64,000 nt of DNA from Bathymodiolus brooksi (GCA_963680875.1 OY804579.1:25777804-25841803); one strand, 5' to 3'; shown: positions 38,930-50,565, numbered from the stretch's first letter. Notes: a model not told the origin generated them from the sequence alone. Numbers and translations are program-made.

Positions 38930-39780
38930 ATAATGGAAAATCAGTATGTATTTTTTAAATAAAAGCTTTCTATTTAAAGAAGCTTCATTTCAATTGCACT
39001 TTTAGCTTGGATCCTGTAAGTATAATATATAATTATAAACAAGGTTTTGAAGAAATGATATGAATATCCATTGAAATTTTCAAGTTTCAGAACTTTTTTT
39101 ATATATGACTACAAAATTTTACTGAAAATTTCAGAAATGTCCTAAAATCCATATTTTAGACCATGGCTAAATGAAAATCATTTTCAATTCCTTTATGCAA
39201 ACAAGTTTATATCTTGGGTACTGGAAATACATTACATAAATAAGGTTAAAAGTACTTTTCAACAAGTTTGAACATAACACTTTGTTATGGGAGCCAAAAT
39301 TATGTCTGTGAATTATCACCATAGTGGAAAATCAGTATGTATCTTTTATATAAAAAGCTTTCCATTTAAATAAGTGTCATTTCAGTAGCATTTTTAGTTT
39401 GGATCCTGTAAGTATGATACATAAACAAGGTTTTTAAAAAATAATATGAAGATCCATAGAAATTTGCAAGTTTCAGAAACTTTTCTATATATGTGACTAT
39501 AAAATTTTACTGAAATGTACTGAACTGCATATTTTAGACTATGACTAAATGAAAATCGTTTTCAATTTCCTGATGCAAACCAAGTTTATTTCTTGACTAT
39601 TCTAAAAACATTACATTAACTAGTTTTTTACTACATTTCAACAATTTTGGACAAAATTTTTAGTTCAGGGAGCCAAAATTATACTTTACTATCTTAGAAT
39701 TATCAAAATAGACATGATAGAGGGAAATCAATATGTATTTTTCATATAAAGGCTTTCTATTTAAAGAATTGTCATTTGAA
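38930..39780. repeat. about 393-bp imperfect tandem repeat, 2.5 copies
   Basis: 'aaatcagtatgtatttttt' with 'aaagctttctatttaaagaa' recurs at about 38937, 39328 and 39726; each copy continues with a segment like 'agcttggatcctgtaagtat'. The third copy is split by the element at 39787-40440 and resumes at 40440 with 'tttagtttggatcttgtaag'. Confidence 0.75.
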
Positions 39781-39786
39781 CTGCTT

Positions 39787-40440
39787 TTTATCCCCTCGCC
39801 AACGAAGTTGCGAAGGGATATAGTAACGCTACCGTCCGTCCGTCCGTCACATCCTTGTGAACACTCTAGAATCAACATCCTTCAATGGATTTCGACCAAA
39901 CTTGGTACATACTTAGTCCTTAAGAGAATTTGAAACCTTATTGATTGTCAAGGTCACAGGGTCAAATTTTTACAGCGTAACATCCTTGTGAACACTCTAG
40001 AATCAACATCTTTCAATGGATTTTGACCAAACTTGGTACATACTTAGTCCTTAAGAGAATCTGGAACCCTATTGATTTTCAAGGTCATGTCAAAGATCAA
40101 GGTCACAGGCTCAAATTTTTACCGCATAACATCCTTGTGAACACTAGAATCAACATCCTTCAATGGATTTTTGACAAAACTTGGTACATACTTAGTCCTT
40201 AAGATAACCGAAACCCTATTGATTTTCAAGGTCATAGCCTCAAAGGTCAAGATAACCGGGTCAAAATTTTACTGCGTAACATCCTTGTGAACACTCTAGA
40301 ATCAACATCCTTCAATGGATTTTGACCAAACTTGGTACATACTTAGTCCTTAAGAGAATCTGGAACCCTATTGATTTTCAAAGGTCAAGGTCACCTGGTC
40401 AAATTTTTAGGCGAGGGGATACGCCACGCTTTGCCCTTGT
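39787..40440. mobile_element. MITE-like element with 12-bp inverted repeats and internal repeats
   Basis: 'tatcccctcgcc' (39789-39800) and 'ggcgaggggata' (40410-40421) are perfect inverted repeats near the ends. Inside are four copies, about 150 bp apart, of a segment with 'aacatccttgtgaacactct' and 'caaacttggtacatacttag'. The split 393-bp repeat provides an in-place empty site. No protein-coding capacity. Confidence 0.75.
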
Positions 40441-41240
40441 TTAGTTTGGATCTTGTAAGTATGCTTTATAAACAAGATTTTTAAGAAATAATGTGAAGAT
40501 CCATAGCAATTTGCATGTTTCACAGTGTGTGAATTTAACAGTAGACCGATGGCCCATGTCTGTGTTAAAATCATGCAGGTTTTTGTAAAATTATCTAAAT
40601 TTTTTAGGCAAATTACTACAAAAACTGGTAATTTCAGACAAATGCGATTTTGTAGTGATTGATATTTGTACTTTTGATTTAGATATTCTGACCAAGGTAT
40701 TTCTAGAGTAGAAGAAACGAAACGGTGAAACTGGAGAAATCGAGTTCATTTGTGAACCCATTTGAGTATGTTCATTTTGTTAAAATTAGACATATTCCAC
40801 ATTATGTTTATAGGTAACATTGTCAATATTGTTCAACACAGTCACTTGTATAACAGTTTCCTATTAATTATTGTGGCTTGCATAGTGATACTACTAGTAA
40901 CTATATTATATAGGGATCATATTGGTTTCTGCGTCATCGTTACATTTTCATCAATCCACAAGCTGAAATGGCCAGTCCTCCTTAGCTACTTACGGGAATG
41001 AAATCAAACTGGGACAGAATTGACGCACGTCTGGCGCACCAAATTTTTTCCTGGAACTTTGATGTAATTTTGTCTCTTTATATTGGGTTGTGTAGATGTG
41101 TGCTGGATACATGTATATAGATTTAATATTATTTGGAAAAGCTTTTTCGTTATACAGCTGCACATCAGAACCATATAACGAAATTTGTTTCGATATTATA
41201 CACATACACTGTAATAAACAAATATTTTTTATTCTTACAG

Positions 41241-41330
41241 TCTCTCAATAGATATTACTGAAGAGGGCAGTGATGTTGGTGATGATTCTGATGATGGAGA
41301 TTTTGAACCTAGCCTCAACTTCACTCTAAG
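41241..41330 (+). pseudogene. acidic exon of the broken nested gene
   Basis: The acceptor 'attcttacag' and donor 'ctaag|gtttgt' bound an open segment LSIDITEEGSDVGDDSDDGD then FEPSLNFTL. It ends two bases into a codon that the exon at 41949 completes as Arg. Acidic Asp/Glu/Ser runs are unlike the surrounding AT-rich intron. The function is unknown. Confidence 0.5.
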
Positions 41331-41436
41331 GTTTGTCATGTTAATTTCATATGTTTCAGTTGTAACTTACATGTACATACTTGAAATTTTGTCCTAATAA
41401 CAGAACCATGCATGATCATATGTCATAGGAGCTTTA

Positions 41437-41600
41437 TTATACCCCCGCTCCACTGGAAGGGGGGGGGGGGAGGGTATACTGCTTTACCTCTGTCCGTCCG
41501 TTTGTCCCAAGATGTTCATAACATTTTTCTCAGTAATTATTTATGGCAGCAATCTGATATTTGATCATAGGCTTCAGAAGGGTCAATCGAAAGTCGCAAA
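41437..41600. mobile_element. dispersed repeat fragment ('tacccccgctcc' family)
   Basis: 'tatacccccgctcc' and 'ctctgtccgtccgt', then 'cagtaattatttatggcagc' match the element at 43836-44170. It has a run of 12 G and lies between the two nested-gene exons. Confidence 0.6.
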
Positions 41601-41948
41601 CCCGCTGCGTTATCCATGGTCAAGTCGGGTAGAAGTCCCATCCGATGAAGGGAAAGACATCAACAACAAATGAAGATCAGGTCTGATTTGGTTAACAGAC
41701 ACCCTGTAACCATTGACCAGCTCGTGATGCCTGCCGTAGAACTTCTTGAGGGATGACCACAACCTAAAATCTGTCTACAAATCACTCAAATCCTTCATAA
41801 AGTGGACTTGTAATGATATGTTTAGTTTGTCATTCACTATACATTCGAGATATTCATCTTGAATTGAAAGTTAGGGCTCCATCGATCATAATCTCAATTC
41901 TATTGTTTTATTCTTGTGAATTACATTGTATGTATTTTTCTACTTCAG

Positions 41949-42231
41949 GTGGCAGAGAAGTTACAACAAAGAGACAGCTAGATGGTCTGTGCAGCCTGTT
42001 AAAGCTGACAAGTCATATTCCTATGTTCCAAGACTATTAAGGGTCATCATTTGTATGAGACTGCAAGATAATGAAGGAATGAATTAACGTGTGCAGTTGG
42101 AAGTAGATGATCCCAGAAGAATCTCGGTCCATCTTCCACCAATTCCACAACCTCCAACTCGGGATGATATTGTAGCATCTCAGAAATCCAGATTTGAAGA
42201 CCAAGACAAAACAATTGACTATATTGTCACA
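41949..42231 (+). pseudogene. last exon of the broken nested gene, with one internal stop
   Basis: After the acceptor 'tctacttcag' the frame continues from 41241-41330 (Arg codon AG|G): WQRSYNKETARWSVQPVKAD, SYSYVPRLLRVIICMRLQ, DNEGMN, then TAA, then in the same frame RVQLEVDDPRRISVHLPPIP and RDDIVASQKSRFEDQDKTID to a second stop. An AATAAA (42233-42238) follows at once and could be its poly(A) signal. The Pro-rich LPPIPQPP and SRF end suggests a transposon-type protein (inference). One stop in an otherwise intact frame points to recent death, readthrough or a sequencing error. Confidence 0.5.
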
Positions 42232-42929
42232 TGAAATAAATTTAGATTGTCACTCTTTGTTTTTCCTGGTCTAACAGAAGTTCTGCACATTTAGAGCAGA
42301 AAAGTACCCAAGTCAGGATAATCATTAATGGGCATTACAAATTGTCCAATGCACAATAATGATAGCACTCAGTGTGTTGGTCTAGTTAGTACAAACCAGG
42401 ACAACTTTTTAGGACCTCACAAGAAACATCTCTGCCAAGTTTGGTTAAATTCTGTTCGGCTGTTCTCAAGAAGAAGATGAAAATGTTGTTTCCCATAGGG
42501 TTTTAATGCAAACTTTGACCTCAGCTGGTGGCCATTTTGAATTTTCAAATGGCGCAAACAGTAACAACACATGTTAAAGACATTCATAGGAACATATATA
42601 CCAGATTTCAATTCAATCCCTTCAGCGGTTCTTGAGAAGAAGTTTCTTGAAAATTGACCAATCAGAATTTTCCAAGTCACATGGTGGCCATGTTTTTTTA
42701 CGAATCTGCACAAAAGTAACAACTCTTGTGTAAGACCTCATAGAAAACATCTCTGCCAAGTTTGGTTTTGAATTACATAAAAGACTGTCAGTCCATTTTA
42801 GAAGAAGTTGTCAGTGCTGATAGAACAAAAAATAATAATAAGATGGCAAAACTTTCAAATTAAATTTACAATTCCAACTGACCAACTTGTGAAATTAACA
42901 ACTCATTAGGGTTGATTTATTATTTATTT

Positions 42930-43060
42930 TTGGTGTTTTAACGCCACTTTCAGCAATATTTCAGCTATATCATGGCGACCAGTTTTAGTGGTGGAGGAAG
43001 CCAGAGTACCCGGACAACCACCGACCATAGGGAAGCAAGTGGTAAACTTTATCATTAGGG
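42930..43060 (-). mobile_element. SINE fragment
   Basis: 'ttaacgccactttcagcaat', 'catggcgaccagttttagtg' and 'ggacaaccaccgacc' match the tail and body of the SINE family. Confidence 0.65.
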
Positions 43061-43098
43061 TATATGGGATAAAATACAAAATATTTCATGAACAAGTT

Positions 43099-43362
43099 TT
43101 AATTAAATCGTCTAGGAATGAAACCCTTGTATTGTCCATATAGATCAGGATGCTTGTCCCTAATTTTCCAAGTACAACAGCTTGGGATCACACGTCTGAC
43201 CCCAGCTCCAAGTCGGCCATGTGCCCAAATGGTATACTGGCGGTAGGCTGCATACCTATTGAATCTGTTGTAATCCTCGTCATGGGGCATTACTACAAGT
43301 TCCTCTCGAAACATTCTAGCAACCCCCAACACTGCCTCATCAAGGACAATCCGATCAAAGTC
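43099..43362 (-). CDS. terminal exon of a P2X7 C-terminal (ballast)-like domain protein
   Basis: On the minus strand the acceptor 'ctttattacag' leads into [20 protein letters not shown], then [38 protein letters not shown] and [14 protein letters not shown], then stop. R-(Y/F)-x-A-Y-R-Q-(Y/F)...W...G.G-x-R-x-V-(I/L)-P-S-C-x-x-x-x-I-R-x-x-x-P...G-x-Y-x-G-F is the end of the zinc-binding domain known from the P2X7 cytosolic tail, common as stand-alone or fused domains in invertebrates. Upstream exons with the remaining cysteines should lie above 43380 but were not identified. It lies inside intron F-G of the protease, antisense to it. Confidence 0.65.
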   Translation of the reverse strand, partial: DFDRIVLDEAVLGVARMFREELVVMPHDEDYNRFNRYAAYRQYTIWAHGRLGAGVRRVIPSCCTWKIRDKHPDLYGQYKGFIPRRFN

Positions 43363-43784
43363 CTGTAATAAAGACAAGAGATTTAATAAAGACAGATGGT
43401 TATACATTCATCTAGAAAAATGAGCTCTATTTAAAAAAGAAATATAAGTGAAATAGTTTGCACAAATTCAGTTTAGAGAAATAAAAAAGTCTTATTTTGG
43501 AAGGCCAGATTTTCTCGTGGGACTTTCTTATGACCACAGTTTTATTTCGTTTTTTTGTTGGTATATGGGAGAACCATTTTGGTCTTGCAATTTTTTTTTT
43601 ATCAATTTACCCCTCAAGCTATTCAATTTTAATTTTATGTTTTTTTTCCTAAAAATTATTTTGATTCTGAATCTTGAAGAAAAAAATTTGGTTGGACAGG
43701 AGAAAAAAATATATTCCGACTTGACATTTTCACAGTATAATCATATACAAAATTTTGAAGAAAAAAAATGATTCCAGCACTTCA
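43363..43784. other. gene-free stretch
   Basis: AT-rich with T and A homopolymers. No further exon of the ballast-like gene could be assigned. Confidence 0.3.
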
Positions 43785-44211
43785 CCAATCTAATTAAAAT
43801 TAGATCTACGCACTTGCTCCCCATTTTAGATCTAATTATACCCCCGCTCCCCGAAGGGGGAGGGAGGTATACTGTTTTACCTCTGTCCGTCCGTCCTTCC
43901 AAAATATTTTTCGTCACATTTTTCTCAGCAACTATTGATGGCAGAAATCTGATATTTGGTCACAAGCTTCACATAGGTATGCCATATCGTGGGAAGCGTT
44001 TTTGGAACCATCAGATTCCTACTTCCTGTTTGCCGACTTAGTTGGTTTTTATCCACATTGAACATATAGGCACATTTTTCTCAACAACTATTGATGGCAG
44101 AAATCTGGTATTTGGTCACAAGCTTCATATAGGTATTCCATATCATGGGAAGTGGCAGGGGTATCATAAGTGAGCATTAGATCACAGTTCACCTTGTTTT
44201 AATTAGATTGG
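43785..44211. mobile_element. MITE-like element, about 427 bp, with 15-bp inverted repeats
   Basis: 'ccaatctaattaaaa' (43785-43799) and 'ttttaattagattgg' (44197-44211) are perfect inverted repeats, flanked by similar 'gcacttcacc' and 'gcacttcgcc' that may be the target duplication. Inside are 'tatacccccgctcccc' and two copies of 'ttttctcaacaactattgat' with 'ggcagaaatctgatatttgg'. It is related to 41437-41600. Confidence 0.7.
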
Positions 44212-45059
44212 CACTTCGCCGGAAAATAAGAAAATATGATTTCTGTGGCGTCTGAAAAAAACATTTCTACGGCGAAAAAACGTGACATAGCCCCCTTCAA
44301 GGTAAATGGTCAGTCCCATATTATTTTGCAGCAACTGTCTTGTGGAACGAGAAGTAAGGTCTCTTTTGTTTCTAATCCAGCCCAAATGTCAATTAACAAA
44401 TAAAATAACACTGGCTACGTCATTCGTTTTCATCAGACATGTATTTCACTGTGTTCTACATGTATGTCTCTGTTTTCATATTGTCGGTAAACTGGCTAAA
44501 ATAAATTAATTGAACACGTGTATCAAAATCTCGGGGAACAACTTCATAACTTATAAGAAGAAAAAAAATAATTTAGTTATTTTTAACGCCGGCAAAAATT
44601 TCCGATCGAAAATACGTAGTTGAGCTTGTCCCCATAGGGTGCCTCCTGGCATGTTTTCAATGGTTATCGTGGAAATATCGGCTGAATCTGTTAAGGCATG
44701 TAGTTTTCATCAAAGAAAATCTATTCCTGATACAGAAATTATTTATTCTACGTCTTTTAGATACAATCGGTTCGCAAATAGCTTTTTTCCTCAACTTTTA
44801 TAGAAACTTGCCTCAATATCCATGCTGCAGCATCCGGGCTACTGACATAAAAATAGATAAATAAATAGAGTTGGCCTCGCCCAGGTCAGTGCATAATTAA
44901 TTAGCTTCCGGTAACGATGGTCAGCTTTTTTAGTCGAAAAAACAACGTTTTGGAGCGTATTCATCAATAATTCGGTGTTTAATCTTCATTTTATGAAGGT
45001 CAGTACGGAAATCGACAATAATTTTGGGTATGAAAAAATTACGCAGCTGGTAGACAATA
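44212..45059. other. gene-free stretch before the 27-bp array
   Basis: Contains 'gtggcgtctg' and 'acggcgaaaaaacgtgacat' words and an open minus-strand segment near 44590-44700, too weak to call. Confidence 0.3.
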
Positions 45060-48000
45060 TCCCTTTTAGTCATACTGTGTTGACTGTTATATTAAATCAT
45101 ACTGTGTTGACTATTACATTAAGTCATACTGTGTTGACTATTACATTAAGTTCTACTGTGTTGATTATTGCATTAAGTCATACTGTGTTGACTATTATAT
45201 TAAGTCATACTGTGTTGACTATTACATTAAGTCATACTGTGTTGATTATTATATTAAGTCATACTGTGTTGACTATTACATTAAGTCATACTGTGTTGAT
45301 TATTATATTAAGTCATACTGTGTTGATTATTGCATTAAGTCATACTGTAATGACTATTATATTAAGTCATACTGTGTTGACTATTACATTAAGTCATACT
45401 GTGTTGATTATTATATTAAGTCATACTGTGTTGACTATTATATTAAGTCATACTGTGTTGACTATTACATTAAGTCATACTGTGTTGATTATTATATTAA
45501 GTCTTACTGTGTTGATTATTATATTAAGTCATACTGTGTTGACTATTACATTAAGTCATACTGTGTTGATTATTATATTAAGTCATACTGTGTTGACTAT
45601 TACATTAAGTCTTACTGTGTTGATTATTATATTAAGTCATACTGTGTTGATTATTACATTAAGTCATACTGTGTTGACTATTACATTAAGTCTTACTGTG
45701 TTGATTATTATATTAAGTCATACTGTGTTGATTATTACATTAAGTCATACTGTGTTGACTATTATATTAAGTCATACTGTGTTGATTATTATATTAAGTC
45801 ATACTGTGTTGACTATTACATTAAGTCATACTGTGTTGATTATTACATTAAGTTCTACTGTGTTGATTATTATATTAAGTCATACTGTGTTGACTATTAT
45901 ATTAAGTCATACTGTGTTGACTATTATATTAAGTCATACTGTGTTGACTATTACATTAAATCATACTGTGTTGATTATTACATTAAGTCATACTGTGTTG
46001 ATTATTATATTAAGTCATACTGTGTTGACTATTACATTAAGTCATACTGTGTTGATTATTATATTAAGTCTTACTGTGTTGATTATTATATTAAGTCATA
46101 CTGTGTTGACTATTATATTAAGTCATACTGTGTTGACTACTACATTAAGTCATACTGTGTTGATTATTACATTAAGTCATACTGTGTTGACTATTACATT
46201 AAGTTCTACTGTGTTGATTATTGCATTAAATCATACTGTGTTGACTACTACATTAAGTCATACTGTGTTGACTACTACATTAAGTCATACTGTGTTGATT
46301 ATTACATTAAGTCATACTGTGTTGATTATTATATTAAGTCATACTGTGTTGACTATTATATTAAGTCATACTGTGTTGACTATTACATTAAGTCATACTG
46401 TGTTGACTTTTACATTAAGTTCTACTGTGTTGATTATTATATTAAGTCATACTGTGTTGACTATTACATTAAGTCATACTGTGTTGACTATTATATTAAG
46501 TCATACTGTGTTGACTATTATATTAAGTCATACTGTGTTGACTATTATATTAAGTCATACTGTGTTGACTTTTACATTAAGTCATACTGTGTTGACTATT
46601 ATATTAAGTCATACTGTGTTGATTATTATATTAAGTCATACTGTGTTGACTATTACATTGAGTCATACTGTGTTGACTATTACAGTAAGTCATACTGTGT
46701 TGATTATTATATTAAGTCATACTGTGTTGACTATTATATTAAGTCATACTGTGTTGACTATTATATTAAGTCATACTGTGTTGACTATTATATTAAGTCA
46801 TACTGTGTTGACTATTATATTAAGTCATACTGTGTTGATTATTATATTAAGTCATACTGTGTTGACTATTACATTGAGTCATACTGTGTTGACTTTTACA
46901 TTAAGTTCTACTGTGTTGATTATTATATTAAGTCATACTGTGTTGATTATTACATTAAGTCATACTGTGTTGATTATTACATTAAGTCATACTGTGTTGA
47001 CTATTACATTAAGTCATACTGTGTTGACTTTTACATTAAGTTCTACTGTGTTGATTATTATATTAAGTCATACTGTGTTGACTATTATATTAAGTCATAC
47101 TGTGTTGACTATTATATTAAGTCATACTGTGTTGACTATATCATTAAGTCATACTGTGTTGACTATTACATTAAGTCATACTGTGTTGACTATATCATTA
47201 AGTCATACTGTATTGATTATTACATTAAGTCATACTGTGTTGACTATTATATTAAGTCATACTGTGTTGACTATTATATTAAGTCATACTGTGTTGACTA
47301 TTATATTAAGTCATACTGTGTTGACTATTATATTAAGTCATACTGTGTTGACTATTACATTAAGTCATACTGTGTTGATTATTACATTAAGTCATACTGT
47401 GTTGACTACTACATTAAGTCATACTGTGTTGATTAATACATTAAGTCATGCTGTGTTGACTATTATATTAAGTCATACTGTGTTGACTATTACATTAAGT
47501 CATACCGTTTTGACTATATCATTAAGTCATAATGTTTTGACTATTTCATTAAGTCATACTGTGTTGACTATTACAGTTAATCCTAATGTTTTGACTAAAT
47601 TGATACAGTTATGTTTTGCGATTTGTCTGTTTGAGTTAGTTCTTATTGTTTGTCTAATGCAGTTGATCATAATGTTTAAGCTATTTCGCATAATCCTAAT
47701 GTTTTAGCTATTTCGTATAATCATAATGTTTAGCTATTTCGTATAATCATAAGGCTTAAGCTATTTCGTAGAATCATAATGTTTTAGCTATTTCGTATAA
47801 TCATAATGTTTTAGCTATTTCGTATAATCATAATGTTTTAGCTATTTCGTATAATCAAAATGTTTAAGCTATGTCGTATAATCATAATGTTTTAGCTATT
47901 TCGTATAATCATAATGATTTAGCTATTTCGTATAATCACAGTGTTTTAGCTTTGTCGTATAATCATAATGTTTCAGCTATTTCGCATAATCATAATGTTT

Positions 48001-48629
48001 TAGCTATTTCGTATTATCATAATGTTTAAGCTATTTCGTATAATCATAATGTTTAAGCTATTTCGTATAATCATAATGTTTTAGCTATTTCGCATAATCA
48101 TAATGTTCTAACTATTTCGCATAATCATAATGTTTTAGCTATTTCGTATAATCATATTGTTTTAGCTATTTCGTATAATCATAATATTTTAGCTATTTCG
48201 CATTATCATAATGTTTTAACTATTTCATATAATCATAATGTTTTAGCTATTTCGTATAATTATAATGTTTTAGCTATTTCGCATAATCATAATGTTTTAG
48301 CTATTTCGTATTATCATAATGTTTTAGCTATTTCGTATAATTATAATGTTTTAGCTATTTCGTATAATCATTATGTTTTTGCTATTTCGCATAATTATAA
48401 CGTTTTAGCTATTTCGCATAATCATAATGTTTTAGCTATTTCGTATAATTATAATGTTTTAACTATTTCGTATAATCATAATGTTTTAGCTATTTCGTAT
48501 AATTATAATGTTTTAGCTATTTCGCATAATTATAATGTTTTAGCTATTTCGAATAATCATAATGTTTTTGATATTAGTCAGTACTAATATTTTGACAATG
48601 ATAATTAATACCAACATTTTGACTTTCAG
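45060..48629 (+). repeat. 27-bp array, about 130 units in two subfamilies, ending at and derived from the exon G acceptor
   Basis: Subfamily 1 (45060-47580) is 'agtcatactgtgttgactat' then 'tacatta'. Subfamily 2 (47690-48560) is 'aatcataatgttttagctat' then 'ttcgtat'. The last units, 'gtcagtactaatattttgac' and 'accaacattttgactttcag', lead into exon G, 'ttagtcctaatgttttgag', which aligns as one more unit. Because 27 is a multiple of 3, subfamily 1 stays open for 910 codons (44975-47707) with a 9-residue period (S-H-T-V-L-T-I-T-L), in the register of exon G's S-P-N-V-L-R. It is treated here as repeat, not as a gene. Confidence 0.93.
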
Positions 48630-48803
48630 TTAGTCCTAATGTTTTGAGAAAAGAAAAAGTTCCAATAATGAGTGTTTCAAAATGTAAAAGTCTATATAAA
48701 CGTGGATCAATTACCCCACGTATGTTATGCGCTGGATATGAGGAGGGAGGGATCGACACCTGCCAGGGAGACAGTGGAGGACCCTTGGTGTGTGAAGTTG
48801 ATG
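48630..48803 (+). CDS. exon G: catalytic Ser segment of the trypsin domain
   Basis: The acceptor 'gactttcag' precedes 48630 and the donor 'gatg|gtaaga' follows 48803. The translation reads [19 protein letters not shown], then [20 protein letters not shown] and [14 protein letters not shown] holds the nucleophile Ser, and the Asp six residues before it (D-T-C-Q-G-D-S) is the S1-pocket Asp, predicting cleavage after Lys or Arg. The first codons (Val-Ser-Pro-Asn-Val-Leu) are also the last, diverged unit of the 27-bp array that ends at this exon. Decayed copies of the exon's 3' half follow in intron G-H. Confidence 0.94.
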
Positions 48804-49270
48804 GTAAGATATAATAGATATGAAGAGATATGGCTTAGGTACCTGGCAAGAGGCACTGGACGGGCTTTTGTTTGTGAAGTGGATGAGACATTGTAGTTAT
48901 AAGGTGGGAGGTATAGACACTTGTCAGAGGAACAATGAAATGCTCTTAATGTTAGGATATCATAGATAGGAGGGCATGACAGACAACTGTTCGGGGACTG
49001 TGGACACCCCTCAGTGAGAAAATTCCTGCAATATTTTAAATGCGAGGGTGTAGACACATGTCAGGGGACTGTGGGGGACCCGTAGTACGTGAAATTGATG
49101 GTAACATTGTGGATAGGAGGGACTGACAGACACCTCTAAAGGGTACAGTGTATAAAGTCGATGGTATGATGTTGTGCATATGAGGTGTGAGGGATATACA
49201 CTTGGTTGATGTAGATATAAATATATGTCAGGTGCAGTGGCTAACCCTTAATGTGTAAATTTCAAATGTG
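48804..49270 (+). repeat. decayed copies of the 3' half of exon G in intron G-H
   Basis: Degenerate copies of the exon segment 'ggagggatcgacacctgcca' - 'gggagacagtgg' - 'gtgtgaagttgatg|gtaag' appear near 48905, 48965, 49045, 49110 and 49190. The clearest, at 49043-49106, reads 'gagggtgtagacacatgtca', then 'ggggactgtgggggacccgt', then 'gaaattgatg|gtaac'. They contain shifts and stops, so they are not usable exons. Confidence 0.8.
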
Positions 49271-49678
49271 GACAACCGGAAAATAGTAATAAGAAGGTTT
49301 ACCTTTGGACGCAACATTACTAGCATATAGTGTGCACTATCATTCATATCATTATATCAATGCTTTGTTGATCATTGGTTGGCAAAGGATTCCTGTCGAC
49401 ATACATCGTAACATTGTCTATTGCTAGAGCATTCTGTATTGTTAAAACGGCAAAATATCGGAGAAAATATTAGAATTTATATTGTTCCACTGTATGAAAT
49501 TTATTGTCATCGTATCTTACAATTATTGAAATAATTAGATATTACTGGCTAATAGTGTGCTTGCATATTATGTAAACTACTTCGTAGGTCTAATGTTATA
49601 ACTACTATTATAGAATAAATTATCTTTCTTGTAGCTATCAAGTATCATATATCATACTAAAAACACTACATTTTGTAG

Positions 49679-49806
49679 GTAAATACACAGTACTTGGAGC
49701 GACATCTTGGGGTAATGAGTGTGGTGATGCTGGATCCCCTGGTGTTTACGCCCATGTGAGAAATCTCCTTCCATGGATTACTGACCAACTAAAAAAATAT
49801 AATTGA
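49679..49806 (+). CDS. exon H: C-terminus of the trypsin domain, with stop codon
   Basis: The acceptor 'cattttgtag' precedes 49679. The translation GKYTVLGATSWGNECGDAGS followed by PGVYAHVRNLLPWITDQL ends KKYN and TGA at 49804-49806. S-W-G (214-216), the 191-220 pair Cys and PGVY are canonical; the final W-I-x-x-x-L helix marks the normal end of an S1 domain, so the protein has no C-terminal extension. The exon starts with two bases that complete a Gly codon from exon G. Confidence 0.94.
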
Positions 49807-50503
49807 TTAGAGACAACATCAGACATTTTTAATTGAATCCTCTATATGCCAATGGTTGTTGAATCAGTTCTCACTGTAGATACAATTATCGTGTGTAACA
49901 TTATGCTTTCTAAACAGCTACAAGTACATGAATATTTGATGGACTATATGTTTAGATTTGGTACCGTTGGTTTCTACTTTGAGTAAGAACATGCTGTCCT
50001 GTCAAAGCATGTAAATTTTTTTTATCTCAAGAGTGTCTATTCTTTTAGAAATTGTCTGCACAAATGACTTACCCTGAGTAAAAATATGTATTTCATTTGG
50101 CTAAAATGTATAATTTGTAGTAAATATTTCAATATATTAGTATTATATTATATTATAGTTGTATGTTCCAACAGAGAAACGTTTTATCACCTTTAAGATA
50201 GTGCTATGTTAACTATGCTTCTGTATCATAACAGTATTCTACAAATTTGATGGCTCCAGATTTACGAGGTTCATGGCACCCGACTAATCGTGTTTACTTT
50301 AACATTTGAGTTATATTAACGCACTTACAATGACACGAGGTATAACTGTCTAACTAATATATATATATATAAATATTATTACTTTTTCACTCATAACAAA
50401 TGGAAGCTTGAAAGATGTTCTGGTATATGTGCATGTCTTTTATAGTTGTTTTTCTTAGTTGGTGATTTATTAAAGAACTTTAATTTTTAGACAATTTAAT
50501 AAA
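49807..50503 (+). promoter_or_regulatory. 3' UTR with AATAAA polyadenylation signal (50498-50503)
   Basis: AT-rich non-coding sequence follows the stop codon. The AATAAA at 50498-50503 is a plausible poly(A) signal about 690 nt after the stop, with transcript end expected some 15-30 nt later, just before the 20-bp array at 50566. Other A-rich stretches exist and no transcript evidence is available. Confidence 0.5.
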
Positions 50504-50565
50504 CCAGCATTGCAAATGAATAGGACACTATTTGAAATGACATTTTAAAGAGTGCTGCTCAATTA

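Noticed and set aside
44975..47707. 910-codon open frame with 9-residue repeats
   Set aside because: It is a 27-bp tandem array inside an intron. Absence of stops follows from a unit divisible by three, the peptide has no signal or domain, and there is no codon-level conservation beyond the repeat. Kept as a repeat and as a finding.
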